This document shows, piece after piece, positions 21,114-28,220 of a stretch of DNA of 28,806 nucleotides. Source of the stretch: an uncultured Bacteroidales bacterium. GTDB taxonomy: Bacteria > Bacteroidota > Bacteroidia > Bacteroidales > UBA932. Position 1 is the stretch's first letter. Each line of letters opens with the position of its first letter. Location: contig CAJOMB010000009.1 of the NCBI GenBank assembly GCA_905235615.1, positions 1-28,806 of the forward strand, read 5' to 3'. Under the pieces are notes generated by a model. The model ran no database searches. It saw only the letters and a program-made list of their open reading frames with translations, and was not told the DNA's origin. The position numbers and the translations under genes were made by a program.

Positions 21114-22057
21114 AATACCTTTTGAATACCGCTACCCATCCGCACCGGAACATGGCCTTCGACGAATATGCGCTGGAGGCCCTTACCCTGCCGGAACCCG
21201 TCTTTTACCTCTGGCAGAATGCGCCTTCGGTGATTATCGGCCTCAACCAGAGCCCTTATGCAGAAGTGAACCTGCCTTTTTTGAAGGAAAAGGGCATCGT
21301 GCTGGCCCGACGTGTGACGGGCGGCGGCGCGGTCTATCATGACTGGGGCAACCTCAACTACAGCATCGTGGGCGGCATGCGGGAAATGGAAAACGCCTTT
21401 GAATGGGTCCCGGAGGCCCTTCGCGCCTTGGGCGTACCCGCAGAAAGGACCGGCCGGAACGACATCCTGGTCCAGGGGCGCAAATGCTCCGGCTATGCCA
21501 AGCGCCTGAGCAAAGACCGGATGATGATTCACGGCACACTCATGTGGGAGGTGGATATAGACACGCTCACCGAAGCGCTCAAAGTACCGGGAAGCAAAGT
21601 GGACGCCGCCGGAATTGCCTCCGTCAGAAGCCGGGTGGCCAATCTGAAGGACTACCTGCCGCAATATCCCACCATAGACGCTTTCCGGGAAGCCCTTCAC
21701 GCGCAGTTGGCGGCGGGAGACGGCCCCGTTTCCCTGCCGGCGGGCGCCGACGCGGAGATAGAACGCCTTCGCAGGGACAAATTCGGCCGATGGGAATGGA
21801 TCTTCGGCCATGCCCCCGAAAGCAGCCATTGCAAGCGGAAGAAATTCGCCTGCGGCACCGTCGAAGTCCATTACGGCCTCAAGCACGGCGTACTCACGGA
21901 AGTCTCCTTCCTGGGCGATTTCTTAGGCAACCGGCCGGCCGACGAACTGGCCCGGAAGCTGTCCGGGCTCCGTCCGGAAGAACTCGCATCCATAGAGGTG
22001 GGGGCCTATTTCGACGGCCTGTCGGCCCAAGACTTCGCCAGCCTGTTCCAGGACTGA
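21110..22057 (+). CDS. lplA: Lipoate-protein ligase A
   Basis: 315 residues. The BPL/LplA catalytic domain shows RRVTGGGAVYHDWGNLNYSI (67-86), NDILVQGRKCSGYAKRL with the catalytic Lys125, and HGTLMWEVD. An accessory C-terminal domain follows (KKFACGTVEVHYGLKHGVLTEV). It activates lipoate with ATP and attaches it to E2 and GcvH proteins. Last gene of the mnmA operon; unlike its neighbours it has no link to translation. Confidence 0.9.
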   Translation: MKYLLNTATHPHRNMAFDEYALEALTLPEPVFYLWQNAPSVIIGLNQSPYAEVNLPFLKEKGIVLARRVTGGGAVYHDWGNLNYSIVGGMREMENAFEWVPEALRALGVPAERTGRNDILVQGRKCSGYAKRLSKDRMMIHGTLMWEVDIDTLTEALKVPGSKVDAAGIASVRSRVANLKDYLPQYPTIDAFREALHAQLAAGDGPVSLPAGADAEIERLRRDKFGRWEWIFGHAPESSHCKRKKFACGTVEVHYGLKHGVLTEVSFLGDFLGNRPADELARKLSGLRPEELASIEVGAYFDGLSAQDFASLFQD

Positions 22058-22068
22058 ATGCTTGCACG

Positions 22069-22092
22069 TTAAGGATAAAATCCTTAACTTTG
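22069..22092 (+). promoter_or_regulatory. Palindrome overlapping the promoter of the envelope operon
   Basis: TTAAGGAT-AAA-ATCCTTAA (22,069-22,087) is a perfect 8-bp inverted repeat whose right arm runs into the -7 box TAACTTTG (22,085-22,092). It starts 12 bases after the lplA stop. Without a T-run it fits an operator better than a terminator. Confidence 0.6.
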
Positions 22093-22121
22093 TAAGTTTT
22101 CAATCATAAACGGACCTAAGA

Positions 22122-22874
22122 ATGAGATTCTTACAGAAATCTTTTTTGCTTGTCACCTTTCTGCTTGCCCTCCCATCGGCGGCCTTTGCGCAGGCCTACA
22201 GCGGAGAGCGCAAGTTTGACGGCGTCCACTATAACGAAATCAACGGCAGCCTGTTCGGCGGCGACAACGTGGTGACGGGCGCCTTCTTCGGAGAGAACGC
22301 CATTTATACCCGCCATCTGAGCCCGCGCTGGAGCATATCGGCCGGACAGCAGATCCAGTTTCTGAAGAACGTCTTTGCCATCGACGTCACGGGCACCTAC
22401 CGCATTCCCGTCGGCAAGAAGGTCAACATCTACCTTGACGGACGTTTCATGTTTTCCCACTACCAGCGCTGGAAGGTGAATGAACCGGTGGCCAATCTGT
22501 CGGCCTATTTAGAAACCAGCTATTTCGACCTCCGCTGGGGCTGGAGCTACATCCGCTACCACAAAGTGGATGTGAACGAGCTGTATAGGAGTTTCACCAC
22601 CGCCAGCTATGGCGAACCGCTGGTGATGACGCTCCAGCTTGGCGTCAACATCCGGCCTCGCTATAACCGCTGGAACCTGGGTATCTTCCTTCGCAATTTT
22701 GACCAGTACTACTACGAGAACTGGAACATCAACTGGGGCATCCGCTTCCACTGCACCCTTCCCTTGGACATGAAACTGTTCGGAGAACTCAATGTCCGCC
22801 CGGCCGGCTCCATCAGCCAGCTGGCCACCCGTTACGAAACCTCCCTGAAACTGGGACTCAAATATGTCTGGTAG
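22122..22874 (+). CDS. Predicted outer-membrane beta-barrel protein
   Basis: 250 residues. A clear signal peptide (MRFLQKSFLLVTFLLALPSAAFAQA) is cut after the AxA near residue 25. The mature part is rich in Tyr/Trp and alternating strands (WSISAGQQIQF, KVNIYLDGRFMFSHYQ, NLSAYLETSYFDLRWGWSYIRY, WNINWGIRFHC) and ends in LKLGLKYVW, an aromatic C-terminal strand typical of barrels. Function unknown. First gene of a four-gene unit; followed after one base by a lipoprotein gene. Confidence 0.8.
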   Translation: MRFLQKSFLLVTFLLALPSAAFAQAYSGERKFDGVHYNEINGSLFGGDNVVTGAFFGENAIYTRHLSPRWSISAGQQIQFLKNVFAIDVTGTYRIPVGKKVNIYLDGRFMFSHYQRWKVNEPVANLSAYLETSYFDLRWGWSYIRYHKVDVNELYRSFTTASYGEPLVMTLQLGVNIRPRYNRWNLGIFLRNFDQYYYENWNINWGIRFHCTLPLDMKLFGELNVRPAGSISQLATRYETSLKLGLKYVW

Positions 22875-22875
22875 T

Positions 22876-23901
22876 ATGAAAAAGAAGCTTTCCCTCTTTC
22901 TCCTCATCGGCCTTTCCGCCCTGGTCTCCTGCCAGAAGCTGAGAGAAAAAATCAACCCCATCGGCATCCTGGTGGCCGGAACGGCCGTGGAAGACCGTGT
23001 CGAAATGTCCAACCAGTTCTACAAGGAAATTCTGGAAGACAAGGTGTGGCTCGTTGTCAAAGGAGACTATTCTTTCCTGGTTGGGGCAGACAGCCATCTC
23101 ACCACCGACACCGGACGACTGGACGAGATGCTGGCCATCGGCCTCAAGGACGACGACCTCTTCTACGCCCATCTGGGAGATTTGGCCGATACGAAGGCTG
23201 AATACTACTACACCCTGGACTCCCTCCTGGAAGAAGCCAAGCGGCGCTATGTGGAAAAGAACTTCCACCAGACTGGAAAATACGAATGGGTGGCCAATAC
23301 CAATCAGGATAAGGACCCCGTTCCCTACACCTACGACGAGATTGCCATCCCCTTCTTCCCGGTGGTGGGCAACCACGACATCACCCGCAACGGATGGGCC
23401 CTGTGGAGCAATATCTTCCACTCTTCCTTCTATGAGATTGATGTCATCAACCTGCTGGACAACGGCAAGTTCGCCTACGACCACCTCATCTTCTTAGACA
23501 GCGCCAGCGGTACCCTGGGCAAAACCCAGATAGACCTCATCAACAAGGGCGTACTGGACGGAAAGTATGACAACGGCACATCCCAGTACCGCTACACTTT
23601 CGTGTTCTCCCATACCAATATCTTCCGTCCGCAGTTCTTCGAATTCGCCTCCACCTTCACCCGGGAGGAGACCTATTTCCTGCTGGACCAGTTTGAGAAA
23701 TGGAATGTGAACATTGTCTTCTGCGGCCATGTGCACACCTGGGACGAGCGCAACTTCAACGGCGTCCACTACCTCACGCTGGACTCCATGTGTGAGCAGA
23801 ACAACCCCAACCCCGGCGACTATCTGGTCCGTATCAACGTAAGTGACAATGAACTCAGCTGGGAACCGGTCAAGATGAATTATTCCATTAAAAAGAAATA
23901 A
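22876..23901 (+). CDS. Calcineurin-type metallophosphoesterase lipoprotein
   Basis: 341 residues from the ATG at 22,876. The N-terminus (KKKLSLFLLIGLSALVSC) is a lipoprotein signal with lipobox Cys19. All metallophosphoesterase blocks are visible in order: GADSHLTTD, HLGDLADT, VVGNHDIT, VFSHTN and CGHVHTW, which bind two metals and the phosphate. An ATG 12 bases upstream lies inside the previous gene and spoils the signal peptide, so it is rejected. Substrate unknown; envelope phosphatase or nucleotidase is plausible. Confidence 0.88.
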   Translation: MKKKLSLFLLIGLSALVSCQKLREKINPIGILVAGTAVEDRVEMSNQFYKEILEDKVWLVVKGDYSFLVGADSHLTTDTGRLDEMLAIGLKDDDLFYAHLGDLADTKAEYYYTLDSLLEEAKRRYVEKNFHQTGKYEWVANTNQDKDPVPYTYDEIAIPFFPVVGNHDITRNGWALWSNIFHSSFYEIDVINLLDNGKFAYDHLIFLDSASGTLGKTQIDLINKGVLDGKYDNGTSQYRYTFVFSHTNIFRPQFFEFASTFTREETYFLLDQFEKWNVNIVFCGHVHTWDERNFNGVHYLTLDSMCEQNNPNPGDYLVRINVSDNELSWEPVKMNYSIKKK

Positions 23902-23904
23902 ATT

Positions 23905-24327
23905 ATGGCACGTCCCGGTAAAGCTATCGGGGGCATTGTAACCCTCATCATCCTGGCAGCCCTTGCCGCCATCCTGTATTTCAAATTCTGGTGGGTGTTC
24001 TCTGACGGGACCAAGACCGGAGAACTCAACTCCCTCACCTACACAGGTTATGTATTCAAGACCTATGAAGGGGAGATTATCCTCACCGGCTACGGCTCCA
24101 AGAACGCCGCCGGCACCGTCCAGTCCAAGACTTTCAAGTTCTCCGTCGCGAACAAGGAGGTGGCCCAGAAACTCAACCAGATGACGGGCCTGAGGGTTAC
24201 CGTCCATTACAAGGAGTACAAAGGAGCCCTCCCCTGGCGCGGTTACGAGAAAGCTGTCGTGGACAGTGTGGCGGAAGAAGCCACGACTTCTGACCACGAG
24301 CACACGGAAGAAGACTTTTTCCTTTAG
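23905..24327 (+). CDS. Small membrane-anchored protein of unknown function
   Basis: 140 residues. One membrane helix near the N-terminus (AIGGIVTLIILAALAAILYFKFWWVF) is followed by a beta-rich domain (YTGYVFKTYEGEIILTGYGSK... FKFSVANKEVAQKLNQMTGLRVTVHYKEYKGALPWRGYEKAVVDSV) resembling small Bacteroidota OB-like anchored proteins. The C-terminus is acidic with His. It starts 3 bases after the metallophosphoesterase stop and ends one base before the peptidase start. Confidence 0.75.
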   Translation: MARPGKAIGGIVTLIILAALAAILYFKFWWVFSDGTKTGELNSLTYTGYVFKTYEGEIILTGYGSKNAAGTVQSKTFKFSVANKEVAQKLNQMTGLRVTVHYKEYKGALPWRGYEKAVVDSVAEEATTSDHEHTEEDFFL

Positions 24328-24328
24328 T

Positions 24329-26281
24329 ATGAGAACCATCATTACTGTGGCAGGTGTCTTGTGCGCCTGCACTTTTTCGTTGGCGCAAAACCGCGTCATC
24401 GACATCAGGGAAGCCCATCCGGGCAAGGACCTCACCATGGAGGAAGCCATCTACCGGGGAGTAGGCTATGCCCGCGGCCCGCGCCTGTTCCTGCAGGCCG
24501 ACGGCAGCGTTTCCGACAAACCCGCTCCTCATCCCCCGGGCCGATATGCCCTCTATGAGGAGAAAGGCAGCCTCTATGCCAAGGACTTCGAAAAGGACCT
24601 CCACTTTGTGATCGCACCCTCCGACGGCCCCAACCTGGTGTACGGAGAGACGGTGAGCCGCAACGAGTTCGGCATTGACGACGGCTGGTACATGAGCCCG
24701 GACAGCTCTGCCGTGGCTTTTTATCGCAAAGACCAGAACAAGGTGAGCTGGTTCCCGCTTTTAGACATCCAGACCCGCACCGGAGAACTCCGGCAAATCA
24801 AGTATCCCATGAACGGGATGGACTCCGAGGAAGTGGCCGTGGGCGTCTATGACTTTGCCACGGGCCGCACAGCCTACCTCCAGGTGGACGATTTCACCAC
24901 GGAGCGCTATATCACCAATATCTCCTGGAGTCCGGATTCCAAGTACATCTACGCCCAGATCCTGGACCGCAGCCAGCATCATCTGAAACTGAATCAGTAC
25001 AGGGCCTGCGACGGCAACTATGTACGCACCCTCCTCACGGAAGACAACGAAGCCTGGGTGGAGCCGCTGGACCCGCTGTACTTCATCAAGGGCCGCACGG
25101 ATGTGTTCCTCTACCGCACGGACAACCGGGACGGCTTCCGGAATCTCTATCTGGTGGACACGCTGGGCGCCATCCGCCGGCTTCCCACCGCATCGGCCGA
25201 TATCGAATACGTCGCCAATGACGGCGCCGCCGTCTTCTATACATCGGCCGAGAATTCGCCGGTGCAGAACCAGCTTTACAAGATGGCACTTGAGCTGCCC
25301 CGGAAGAAGGCGGTCCAGAAGGCCAAGTTCTCCAAACCGGTGCAACTCACTTCCGGCCGGGGATGGCATCACGTGCAGCTTACGCCGGACTGCCGCTGGC
25401 TCCTGGACGTCTGGTCCAACACCTCCACGCCCACCCGGGCCTTCCGCCGTTCCACGGACGGGAAGGTGAACGAGGAGCTCCATGTGGGAGAGGACCCGCT
25501 CAAGGGCTATGCCTCCTGCAAGGTGGAACTGGGCACCGTCCCTTCCGCCGACGGCCAGTTTGAGAATTATTATCGGCTCATATACCCCAAGGATTTTGAC
25601 CCGGCCCAAAAATATCCCGTCATCCTGTACGTGTACGGCGGACCGCACAGCCAGATGGTGCAGGATTCCTGGTTGGGCAACATCCGCATGTGGGAGATGC
25701 TCATGGCCCAGAAGGGCTACCTGGTCTATGTCCAGGACAACCGGGGCACCTCCAACCGCGGCGCCGCCTTCGAGAAGGCCATCAACCGCCGCTGCGGCCT
25801 CGCCGAGATGGAAGATCAGATGGTGGGCATCAAGCGGCTCCGGAGCCTGCCGTACGTGGATTCTTCGCGTATCGGCGTGCATGGCTGGAGCTACGGCGGC
25901 TTCATGACCATCAGCCTTCTTACCACCTATCCGGACGTATTCAAGGTGGGCGTGGCCGGCGGCCCGGTCATCGACTGGAAGTGGTATGAAATCATGTACG
26001 GAGAGCGCTACATGGACAACCCCCAGACCAACCCGGAAGGCTTCGAGGCCACTTCCCTCATTGGCAAGGCCGGGAATCTGAAGGGCAAGCTCCTCATCTG
26101 CCAGGGTGCCATGGACAACACCGTGGTGTGGCAGCATAGCCTCAGCTTCATCCAGCGCTGCATCGACCTGGAAATCCCCGTGGACTACTTCCCCTACCCC
26201 CTTGCGGAACACAACGTCTTCGGCCGCAACCGCATCCACCTCATGGACAAAGTGACGCAGTACTTCGAGGATTACCTGTAA
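24329..26281 (+). CDS. S9 family dipeptidyl peptidase IV-like peptidase
   Basis: 650 residues. A signal peptide (MRTIITVAGVLCACTFSLA) sends it to the periplasm. Residues about 50-400 form a DPP-IV-type beta-propeller (WSPDSKYIYAQILDR and similar blades); the C-terminal third is the prolyl oligopeptidase hydrolase with VYGGPHSQMVQDSW, the nucleophile elbow GWSYGGF (Ser521), Asp596 in QGAMDNTV and His628 in AEHNVFGR. It should cleave dipeptides from the N-terminus of proline-containing peptides. The usual EE pair of DPP-IV is not obvious in this reading, so specificity may differ. Last gene of the envelope unit. Confidence 0.9.
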   Translation: MRTIITVAGVLCACTFSLAQNRVIDIREAHPGKDLTMEEAIYRGVGYARGPRLFLQADGSVSDKPAPHPPGRYALYEEKGSLYAKDFEKDLHFVIAPSDGPNLVYGETVSRNEFGIDDGWYMSPDSSAVAFYRKDQNKVSWFPLLDIQTRTGELRQIKYPMNGMDSEEVAVGVYDFATGRTAYLQVDDFTTERYITNISWSPDSKYIYAQILDRSQHHLKLNQYRACDGNYVRTLLTEDNEAWVEPLDPLYFIKGRTDVFLYRTDNRDGFRNLYLVDTLGAIRRLPTASADIEYVANDGAAVFYTSAENSPVQNQLYKMALELPRKKAVQKAKFSKPVQLTSGRGWHHVQLTPDCRWLLDVWSNTSTPTRAFRRSTDGKVNEELHVGEDPLKGYASCKVELGTVPSADGQFENYYRLIYPKDFDPAQKYPVILYVYGGPHSQMVQDSWLGNIRMWEMLMAQKGYLVYVQDNRGTSNRGAAFEKAINRRCGLAEMEDQMVGIKRLRSLPYVDSSRIGVHGWSYGGFMTISLLTTYPDVFKVGVAGGPVIDWKWYEIMYGERYMDNPQTNPEGFEATSLIGKAGNLKGKLLICQGAMDNTVVWQHSLSFIQRCIDLEIPVDYFPYPLAEHNVFGRNRIHLMDKVTQYFEDYL

Positions 26282-26304
26282 ACAAAAAGGGCTTTTGAGA
26301 CTTT

Positions 26305-27503
26305 TCAATACAGAAACCCGAACAGCCAAAGAGGTATCTTATTCCCGCGGCCGAATTCTACTCCATCTATGGCAAGGAAACTGTTTTCTATATCCTTGAT
26401 TTGTTCAAAGCTCTTTCCGGGGCCTCCCACTTCGAACAGGTACTTTTCGTCCACCAGGAAATCGCCTTGGGATGGATAATGTCGCAGACTCTGCTCAGCT
26501 GATTGTAGAAGAAGGATTCCCGGATGGTTCCCATCTCCGGGTTGCCGGACAGGGCATACATGAGATTGGAATTGTCCAGGAAGAGTTTGTCCGGGGAGGA
26601 CAGTTTCTTCACGGATTTGGGTTTTGTCTTGAGTTGGCCGATAAGAGCAGCCCGCTCAAGAAGGTCCATCAGTTTAAGCCCCTGCTCCCGATTGGTCTCC
26701 AACTGATTATAAATCTCTTCCATCTTGGGGACAAAAGGGACCTGGGCGGCTATGATATAGAGCAACTTCTTAAGTTTCTGTATTGTAGCATACTCCACTT
26801 CGGTAACAGCCGGAATGTCCTGCTCAATCACCTGACGGCATACCTCGGCCAGGCGGTCATTGAACCCTTCCGGATCTTCCTTATAGAAGGGGTAATAGCC
26901 GTGCTTGAGGTAATCGTTGAAGTATTTCAGGACATGGATTTTGCTGGTGATTTCCGTAGCTATTTCCACGTGACGGGTCAGGATATCCTCCAAACTGACC
27001 TTTCCCCAGGACAGAATGCCCTCAAATGCAAGATACTCACGGAAAGACATTCCGTGGACCGTGTTCATGGACGTTCTTCTGGAGAGATCCACGTTGCCTT
27101 CGCCAATCCGGAGCATAGAGCTTCCCGTGAATACGACATTCATCGTAGGATAATTGTCGTAGATATTCTTGATACCCCACTCCCAATTCTTGTATTTATG
27201 CACTTCGTCCAGGAAGAGATGGGTTCCACCGTGGATATAGTGGTACTCAATAAGGTCGTCCAGGCTGTTTCCGTTGAACCAGATATGGTCCAGCGAAGCA
27301 TAAAGGATCTTGCTGTCATCGGTGAACGACTCCTTGATATGCTGCTTGAGGAGCGTGGATTTTCCCACGCCCTTCGGGCCTTTGATGCCGATTATCCTGG
27401 GCTTCCAGTTGATGTGGTCATATATCTCCCGTTTGAAGTCAAGGCTGACTTGCGACACCAGTCTGTGCGAATTTCTGTAAAGAATGTCCGGATTCAGTTC
27501 CAT
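26305..27503 (-). pseudogene. AAA ATPase (AAA_14/DUF4143 type) with a C-terminal frameshift
   Basis: Walker A GPKGVGKST (42-50), Walker B HLFLDEVHK (95-103) and the sensor FTGSSMLRI are intact, followed by the DUF4143-like C-terminal domain (KLFLDNSNLMYAL). After CDIIHP the frame breaks at about 26,468: a CCC run where CCCC would restore QGDFLVDEKYLFEVGGPGKS...IPLWLFGFLY and a stop at 26,305. As it stands, translation ends at 26,388 with an unrelated tail (371 residues; restored 399). The restored length is an exact codon multiple. The start at 27,503 is preferred because two earlier ATGs lie inside or at the promoter box. A sequencing error in the C-run is possible. Confidence 0.8.
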
Positions 27504-27525
27504 GTCTTTGTGCTTTAAATCCATG

Positions 27526-27533
27526 CAAATATA
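27526..27533 (-). promoter_or_regulatory. -7 promoter box of the AAA ATPase gene
   Basis: Perfect TATATTTG on the minus strand. Predicted transcript start near 27,520, leader about 17 bases to the ATG at 27,503. Confidence 0.6.
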
Positions 27534-27538
27534 CAAAA

Positions 27539-27586
27539 CAATCTTGGAAGATTGAAATTTTTAAGAAAAACAATCTTGTAAGATTG
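27539..27586. promoter_or_regulatory. Two AATCTT/AAGATT palindromes upstream of the ATPase promoter
   Basis: CAATCTTGGAAGATTG (27,539-27,554) and CAATCTTGTAAGATTG (27,571-27,586) share 7-bp arms and lie 32 bases (three helical turns) apart. The first covers the expected -33 region. They look like paired operator sites for one dimeric repressor. Confidence 0.65.
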
Positions 27587-27614
27587 CTTGCAAAGTTGGC
27601 TATTCCACGCCATA

Positions 27615-27718
27615 GTACTCGCGGCGTGCACGTTGAGCGTAAAATCGGCATTGACCTCACGTGGCGAGTACCGGCAGCAGGCGCGTCAAAGTGATAGCCG
27701 AAACACATTGTTTTACGC
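27615..27718. other. Nested imperfect inverted repeats in non-coding DNA
   Basis: In the 520 bases without a gene right of the ATPase promoter. GTACTCGCGGCGTG (27,615) matches the reverse complement of CACGTGGCGAGTAC (27,658) at 12 of 14 positions; GCGTAAAA, TCGGC and TTGAC (27,637-27,655) can pair in order with GTCAA, GCCGA and TTTTACGC (27,685-27,718). The two folds are mutually exclusive. No gene is credible here. Confidence 0.4.
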
Positions 27719-27757
27719 ATGTGCTCTTATTACCGTCATCCAATCCCTGTCAAATAT

Positions 27758-27853
27758 GCCACCCGTTACGCGTTCAGGGGCCCAAATGCGTAATGGGTGG
27801 CTTCGAGGAGCCACCATCTACGCAAAAACCGCCCAAAATGCGTAATGGGTGGC
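27758..27853. repeat. Tandem pair of hairpins, 52-bp period
   Basis: GCCACCCGTTACGC (27,758) pairs with GCGTAATGGGTGGC (27,788); GCCACCATCTACGC (27,810) pairs with an identical GCGTAATGGGTGGC (27,840). Both hairpins have 14-base arms and 16-base loops, and both loops end in CCCAAAT or CCAAAAT. The unit is thus duplicated with a 52-base period while loops and one arm have drifted. Confidence 0.7.
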
Positions 27854-28027
27854 AGGCTATGGGCAAAGCCGTCAGCGCCCCTGCTCACGGAGATCCAAAT
27901 CCCAGGGGACTATACGGGTGAGAAATGATGATGTACAGCGAGTTAAGCGCCACGGAAACTGGCCAAACTTCTCCTTGCGCAAAATGTTGGCTATTTTCAA
28001 AAAACGCACAGGCCGGAGGCTGTGGAG

Positions 28028-28048
28028 ATTCCCGGTCAAGCCGGGAAT
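28028..28048. repeat. ATTCCCGG/CCGGGAAT intergenic palindrome
   Basis: An 8-bp stem with TCAAG loop, followed by GACA. This motif, with TCAAG in the loop, is a familiar dispersed intergenic palindrome in many bacterial genomes. It lies directly behind the phosphate butyryltransferase fragment. Confidence 0.6.
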
Positions 28049-28055
28049 GACAGAT

Positions 28056-28212
28056 TTATTTCACAGACATTACTGCGGAAGCGATGGAATTGAGCTTCAC
28101 GTCAACGGAATCGGCCCGGGAGGCGAGGATGCAAGGGACCTTGGTGCCTACCAGGAAGCCGCCACCATGACGCCGGAGGCAAACCCCAGCAGAATCTTCT
28201 GAAAGAGATTCG
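28056..28212 (-). pseudogene. Scar of two gene ends: ZIP transporter fragment joined to a phosphate butyryltransferase C-terminus
   Basis: On the minus strand one frame (about 28,152-28,212) reads GPNLFQKILLGFASGVMVAASW and then stops; LGFASGVMVAAS is the first membrane helix motif of ZIP-family metal transporters. Another frame (28,056-28,167) reads GGFLVGTKVPCILASRADSV followed by KLNSIASAVMSVK and a stop, the typical C-terminus of phosphate butyryl/acetyltransferases. Neither has a usable start or the rest of its protein. Most simply, a deletion removed everything between the two genes. Family assignments rest on short motifs. Confidence 0.45.
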
Positions 28213-28220
28213 GCCCATCT

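Noticed and set aside
27439..27720. Minus-strand frame running from the non-coding region into the ATPase gene
   Set aside because: It crosses both palindromes and the promoter and shows no domain; more likely a translation of the repeated non-coding segment.
27758..27853. CRISPR array
   Set aside because: Only two units, each itself a hairpin with inverted arms and no spacer-like unique segments, and no cas genes nearby.
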